Source: Okapia johnstoni (taxonomy: Eukaryota > Chordata > Mammalia > Artiodactyla > Giraffidae). Taken from it: DNA of 64,000 nucleotides. Below, one piece after another: positions 58,819-64,000 of the stretch (position 1 is its first letter; each line of letters begins with the position of its first letter). The stretch lies in the NCBI GenBank assembly GCA_024291935.2, contig CM044320.1, forward strand, positions 30,348,001 through 30,412,000. The letters run 5' to 3'. Under the pieces are notes generated by a model that saw nothing but the letters and a program-made list of their open reading frames with translations, had not been told where the DNA came from and did not search any database. A program made the translations under genes and the position numbers.

Positions 58819-60353
58819 TTAATAAATACTAGTATCTTGTCATATACTCTTATAACACTGAACATCTATTAAAACGTGCCTTTTTAAAATATCACTCAAA
58901 ATAATTTATTTCCTGAAAATACCAGTGTTTTCTGTAATTTTACCTATGATAAGATCAACCAGAATTGACCAGCAATTAATTGTTACATTCAAGCTTTGAT
59001 ACAATACACCAAAAATTTGACTGAATATATTTTTCTCGTTCAGTTATAAAAAACTACAATTATAGGTAACATTTTCATGGCAAATTTAGTATTAGTATGA
59101 TACATTTTCTGCTGTTAACTACAGAAGCTACCAATAAATGATCTTTATTCATTCATTCATTCTGTCAGTCAGACCGACCATGCCAGGTACTGGGTGGGTA
59201 AAACTACACTAAGCTCTTTGGGCAATCTTCTAAGTGAAAAAGAAGGCATGATTACTATCTGAAACTTAAAACTTAATTAAGGAAACTAAATATAGATGCA
59301 TCTTTTTTAATGGTAGAACCTAAACATATTGGTGAAGAACATTTCATTTTTCAATTGATTTCCTTCAGACTACTCTGATCTACACTCAATAGGACTAAAT
59401 AGAGCAGGTCCCATAGCTCACACTTAGTAACACTTGAACTTTGTGGGTATTTTGGGGGTTGGGGAGAAGTACTGGAAGGCTCTATACTGGAACTCTCAAA
59501 CCGGAAGTAGATTTTGGAAAGTCTTAAATTACATTAAAAGTCTATGTACAAATACATTTGTGAGAAGAAGGTCCATAGATTTCATCAAAATTTCAAATGG
59601 TTCCATTACCCCTAATAACCACTTGGTCATTTATCTAACAATGAAATTAAGCCATGTTCTTAGAAGACCAGTTGAAGCAACTTTCTCTTTTAATTTGCTA
59701 TGTTTTTTTCAGGTGTTTATATGATTCTACTGCAGTGTTAGAAATGGAAGGGTAAATTGAGCATCACCCAAAAAGGTGCTGTCCTAAAATTGCTAGTAAA
59801 ATACCTAGGCAGTGTTGACATTTTCAGTTGTAGAATTCAAGATTTTTACAAATCATTAATACAAGATTTTTGATGTCTAATTTTAAAAATTACTTTGAAA
59901 CTCCAGTATCACTGCAAAGTGAACTTTTCGAAAAATATGTCAGTCCAGGCACTGAATAAATAAATACCAAAGTTGCTATGTTTTTATGAGAATCCAAATT
60001 ACTGTGTCATTTTTTTTAATGTCATCATTTCCTGCAGTGAAAAAAGGTTCCATTTTGAGAACCAGAGGTTTCATCTAGATAGGAGCATTCTTACTGGCTT
60101 TCCAAAATAATTTATGTCTATAGACAGAAGTATGCAGTTAAGTCAGAAGATGGTGAATACATTTTCAGAAACAGAAATTCTGTGACCACATTTAATCTCT
60201 TGTGGAACATACAGTGAGTAGGAATAAATTCAAATTTCCAGGGAACTTATCCGTAAGTACTGCAAATAAAATATTTAATCTCAGGGTCTTTAATCAGTAT
60301 TTTTTACTGCCAAAAGTAGCACAATTTGTATGAAAGAAGACATAATGCTACAC
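58819..60353. other. Mostly unassigned AT-rich DNA
   Basis: The stretch 59,148-59,290 (ttcattcattctgtcagtca, gccaggtactgggtgggtaa) may be a worn minus-strand L2 tail. Otherwise no repeats or gene. A 96-codon frame at 59434-59724 has no recognisable domain. Confidence 0.4.
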
Positions 60354-60672
60354 TCACTGATAGCTCAGTTGGTAAAGAATCCTCCTGCAATGCAGAAGAC
60401 TCTAGTTTGATCCCTGGGTCCGGAAGATCCGCTGGAGAAGGAATAGGCTACCCACTCCAGCATTCTTGGGCTTCCCTTGTGGCTCAGCTGGTAAAGAATC
60501 CACCTGCAATGCAGGAAACCTGGGTTCGATCCTTGGGTTGGGAAGATCCCCTAGAGAAGGGAAGGACTACCCACTCCAGTATTCTGGCCTGGATAATTCC
60601 ATGGACTGTATAGTCCGTGGGGTCAGAAAGAGTCAGACACAACTGAGTGACTTTCGCTTGCACACTTTCACT
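60354..60672 (+). mobile_element. Double-headed Bov-tA SINE (Bov-tA3-like)
   Basis: First head at 60,358-60,470 (gatagctcagttggtaaaga to cccactccagcattcttg), then a complete Bov-tA from gggcttcccttgtggctcag to gacacaactgagtgactttc. It has the same compound architecture as 24,792-25,102. Confidence 0.92.
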
Positions 60673-61079
60673 CCATGCCTGACTTGGATCAAGGTTAGGA
60701 ATAGGTGAGAGGAACCCTGTTCGCCTGCTTCCAATAACTCTCAGTTGGAATTGCAATCTGAAGGCAACAGATTTACATGTCATGTACATTTTTATAAGTC
60801 TCTCTATTCAAAGACCCCCGATTGAGAAGTATCAATCTCAGCCGTGAGAAAAGCATGACTCCTCTGATAATCCAGGTACTCTTCATTTCTGATGGAGAAA
60901 GTAAAACACTCCCAACCCACTGATGGTCACAGAAAGTTTTGATCTTTGGAAGAAGACAAAAAAAAAAAAATTCCATTCAGCTTCCAGAGAATGAGTGAAT
61001 AAGGAGGCATTTCATCTTCCCAAACTCCCTTCTCTCCAATTTCTCTAACACATTGAGCTTGGAAACATAAGGCAGATTA
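60673..61079. other. Unassigned DNA
   Basis: No repeats recognised; an A run lies at about 60,958-60,970. No gene is recognised. Confidence 0.35.
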
Positions 61080-61460
61080 TTAAGTTTTCGAATGAAGCTA
61101 CTTGTTTCTTCCTTCTCCCTGGATGTCTCAGCCCCGGTCTCCCTGGCCTTGCCTTTCGGCACATCTGGTAACCATGTGTGGCGGTGCTAATGAAGACTTT
61201 CCTGAGTGAGTTACAATTAGTTCCGACTGCCGTGCAGTTTTCCTGGGCAGGACCAGAGTAAAAGACAGGAATGGGGGCGAGGGGAAGCCAATAACTCTTT
61301 CACTTCACAAACCCACATTCTCCCTTGCTCCTGGGACGCTCATCACCACCACTCCGGAGGAATTTTTGAAAAAAGGTGTAAGCAAATACTTTCAGAGTTT
61401 CCTTCTCCCTTTTCTCCAAAGCAGCATTTTCCCCAAGTTGATTGAATGCGACAGGCAGGC
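61080..61460. promoter_or_regulatory. CpG-richer repeat-free block, candidate regulatory element
   Basis: By eye there are about ten CpGs in under 400 bases (for example in cagccccggtctccctggcc, gtggcggtgctaatgaagac, ttccgactgccgtgcagttt, actccggaggaatttttg). The surrounding DNA has few. It is too sparse for a CpG island. It could be an enhancer or a weak promoter; no transcript evidence is visible. Confidence 0.3.
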
Positions 61461-64000
61461 AATAGTACTTCTGTGATCCTCTGAACAATAGGGAATTGTT
61501 AAACAGATGCCATTCCTCTTTCTGGTCTATGTATTCTACTTACCTAACAATTTTATCTACTTTAATAGAACAAACTTGTGCGTTTTACTATTCGATGGAT
61601 TAGAAGGAACTGCGGAAGCAAATGTACTGTATACAATTAGGCTGTCTTGAAAATGCACACTTTTGTTTACTCTAGCCTTCTTCCCCCACTTCTCAATCAA
61701 GCTCCTAATAGAGCTGTTTTAAGTTTCAACAAGGACCATATTGACTGCGGGTCTCCACATGAAACAGAATGCTAAACCCCAGCGTCTCCTGACGATGTAA
61801 GCTCAAAGTCTCCCAAATCCTGTTTTACATTTCTGTCTGAAATCATGTTTCTCTCTTTCCAATGCTTTTTTCTGTACCTCGCGAACTGTGACTTCTCAAT
61901 AAATACTACATGATGGCAGAAACAGCCATTGTGAGAAGATTCTAAGTGACTCCAAGGGTAGAAAACTTAATATAATTACATTTGGCAACTTGTACCTATA
62001 TCTTATCCTAATGCCATTTACTTTTTAATTTCACCAACTCCGGACTTAGAATATGCAGTTACTCAGTAAATGCTAACCACTGATAACAACCACAGTTTAC
62101 ATTTCAGCCTGTCGTACACTCCTAGATACACACAGTCCACACACGAACCCCTATAACAACAGTTACAAATAAACATTTACAAAGAAAAATTCAAAATCAT
62201 AAATAAAAACCAGCTTTCCTGATGGATCATTTGAAGCTAGCGCAATGCATAAGTCAAACCAAGCAGCAACCCTAAAACAAAGAATTAAAGCAACAAAGAA
62301 ACAGCAGAGAAGAAAACTACGTGGATATTTTTTCCTCTTTTATCAGAAACCAAAAATAAATGATATCACATCCAGGAATAGTGACCATAAATAAAATGTA
62401 ATAAGTATATTAGGTCAAAAAAATAAATCACAGTCCTTCAACTCACTGGCCCTTATGTATAAATAATTTCCTAATGAAAGAAAGAAAAGCATCTCCCTCA
62501 CTATGTATAATTGCACATATTTTAACGTTATGAAACCAACATAAGCTTCTACAACTATTTATCCTACTGTTTGCCCCTCATTCATTACAAAATATGAACG
62601 GTTTAATTTCTCAGACTGGAGAAAGTTTTGCCCTGAACTGGACAGCTGTTTGTTTCTATCTCTAGGTAGTTATCCTTCCAAATTGATTTCTGTCCCTCAG
62701 AGATGATCAATTTAAAACAAAAACAAAACTCCTCTACAGATCTTTTGTAAGGTGTTTCCCCCCACCCCATACTAGGAGAGCCTCAAGGAAAGGAAAAAAT
62801 TACACACACATATACATAGAGAGATTTTTTTTAAAGCTTTAACTGTAATGATAAAAATATTGAGATCCAGCTAATTTCCAAATGCCAACAGAATAGGGAA
62901 TAAGATAGTTAGCAACACAAATACTGTATTATAGAATGACATGTTTTCACCATTAATTCTTTTTCTTTATTTTTATGAATAGGAAGTTGACTTGACCAAC
63001 AATAATGACAGTTAATGACAACCCAGTGAGTCACTGCCTCCTGGGCCTTAAGAAGGAGTAGGTCCATGTATAAATGATAATTAATGCCATTAAACATTCC
63101 AACACTACACTTACTTAACAACTTTTCGCATTCCAATTCTCAAATGCTTCTACTGTACCTTACCAAAAAAAAAGACTATGAAGGTATACAGGGTTAATGT
63201 GCAAGGTAGCCAACTGAGCTTGCTAAGGTACTTCTCTTGAGGAGTGAATCAGTATGTGATTTTTATGTTCACCAGCAACCTGTACATATGGCCATTATTT
63301 TTCATCAAGCTGAATAATAAGCTGTATACAAACTGAATACACAGCAAGCTGCACCCTTATTTTGGTCGACATCAGCTCTCAGTTCTTGTGGTTTGCTCTG
63401 CGGTCGGATGCTGCTATGGCTAGTGATACTGCTTCTAGATGTGATTCAAATTCACTTTTATAAACTGTAGATTCAGGGATTTATATTACGACCAGGGCCC
63501 TTTTCTCAATATTTCAGGAAGGTAGTGTGGAAGGAAAACCTGAATAAAGGAATAAAGTATTCACATACTGGAAAACAACTTTAAAAGTTATTTGATATTG
63601 GTAAACACATGAAAGGATCTGATTTCCTGCATAATAAAGGATTCTTTCATTGTATGTACAGATGTTTAAATTAACACACACATTCCATTCTTATCTCTCT
63701 TAAACTCGGCAGAATAACTGTAAGTCTTCACAAGGCATGTTATCAATGTAAAAGCAATAAAAAAGTCACCCTCTTGTGAATTACTATTTACAGTATTTCA
63801 CAAAAATGGCATCCTCACCCTCCGAATGAACAAGGTTGTCTCTTTAAATTGAAGGACACTGCCTTGCACTCTTCATCAGTTAGTATTAGTGATGGGGGGT
63901 GGGGGAGGGAGAAAATAACAAACCATTTTTCTATCATTTGAACTCTCTTTGACCCCTGTGAGCTATTCAAGTATGCACTTAAGACAATTCCAATAAATAA
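61461..64000. other. About 2.5 kb free of recognised repeats
   Basis: No SINE, LINE or gene is recognised up to the window edge. CpG-containing words recur near 63,365-63,415 (ggtcgacatcagctctcagt, gcggtcggatgctgctatgg). A G-rich tract gggggg-t-ggggg-a-ggg lies at about 63,894-63,909. Further conserved noncoding DNA is plausible but unproven. Confidence 0.35.

Noticed and set aside
1..64000. A new defence, toxin or bacterial-type gene system
   Set aside because: The whole window is ruminant nuclear DNA made of retroelements and noncoding sequence. No operon, CRISPR array, phage or toxin-like gene is visible on either strand.

Overview
This window looks like intergenic or deep-intronic nuclear DNA from a ruminant, most likely a bovid such as cattle or a close relative. 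I cannot resolve the species from this sequence. The diagnosis rests on repeats: many Bov-tA/Bov-A SINEs, several BovB (RTE-type) LINE copies ending in ACTGAACT-like units, ruminant L1 (L1-BT-like) 3' ends, and tRNA-derived CHR-type SINEs. I found no intact protein-coding gene, no convincing exon chain, no functional tRNA or rRNA gene, no CRISPR array and no bacterial-style operon. The long open frames are either decayed LINE reverse-transcriptase pieces, their antisense shadows, or chance frames in AT-rich DNA.

Layout. 1-12.3 kb is AT-rich DNA with scattered Bov-tA insertions, one MIR, a 0.58 kb BovB tail and a few old repeats. 12.3-15.4 kb holds remnants of ancient L2 LINEs in both orientations. 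Two BovB copies of about 1.9 kb, both 5'-truncated, lie in opposite orientation at 15.5-17.4 kb (minus) and 22.5-24.5 kb (plus). Between them are SINEs, a TA microsatellite and unassigned DNA. 24.5-30.4 kb is a patchwork of old mammalian L1 (5' region, ORF1-like and ORF2/3' pieces) broken up by Bov-tA, CHR SINE and a half mariner element. 31-33 kb is mostly free of repeats. 33.7-35.8 kb again carries BovB and SINEs.

From about 35.8 to 48 kb the SINE/LINE load drops sharply. The recognised repeats there are a few SINEs, MIR and L2 pieces. Several blocks (about 39.8-40.4, 44.5-44.9, 46.8-48.0 kb) look like candidate conserved noncoding elements, with clusters of homeodomain-type (TAATTA/ATTAAT) and SOX-type (ACAAT/ATTGT) words. 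48-60.7 kb is repeat-dense: a three-level nest (BovB inside a 5'-inverted L1 inside a Bov-tA), an L2 carrying four younger SINEs, and a relatively young 5'-truncated L1 with a 13 bp target-site duplication. 60.7-64 kb is again free of young repeats and contains a locally CpG-richer patch near 61.1-61.5 kb.

The elements relate to each other as insertion layers rather than as a gene system. L2 and MIR are the oldest layer, old L1 and mariner the next, then BovB, CHR SINE and Bov-tA, and the ruminant L1 copies. Family names come from remembered consensus sequences, and boundaries without a stated duplication are accurate only to about 10-20 bases. The regulatory calls are inferences from base composition and motif words; no alignment could be run.
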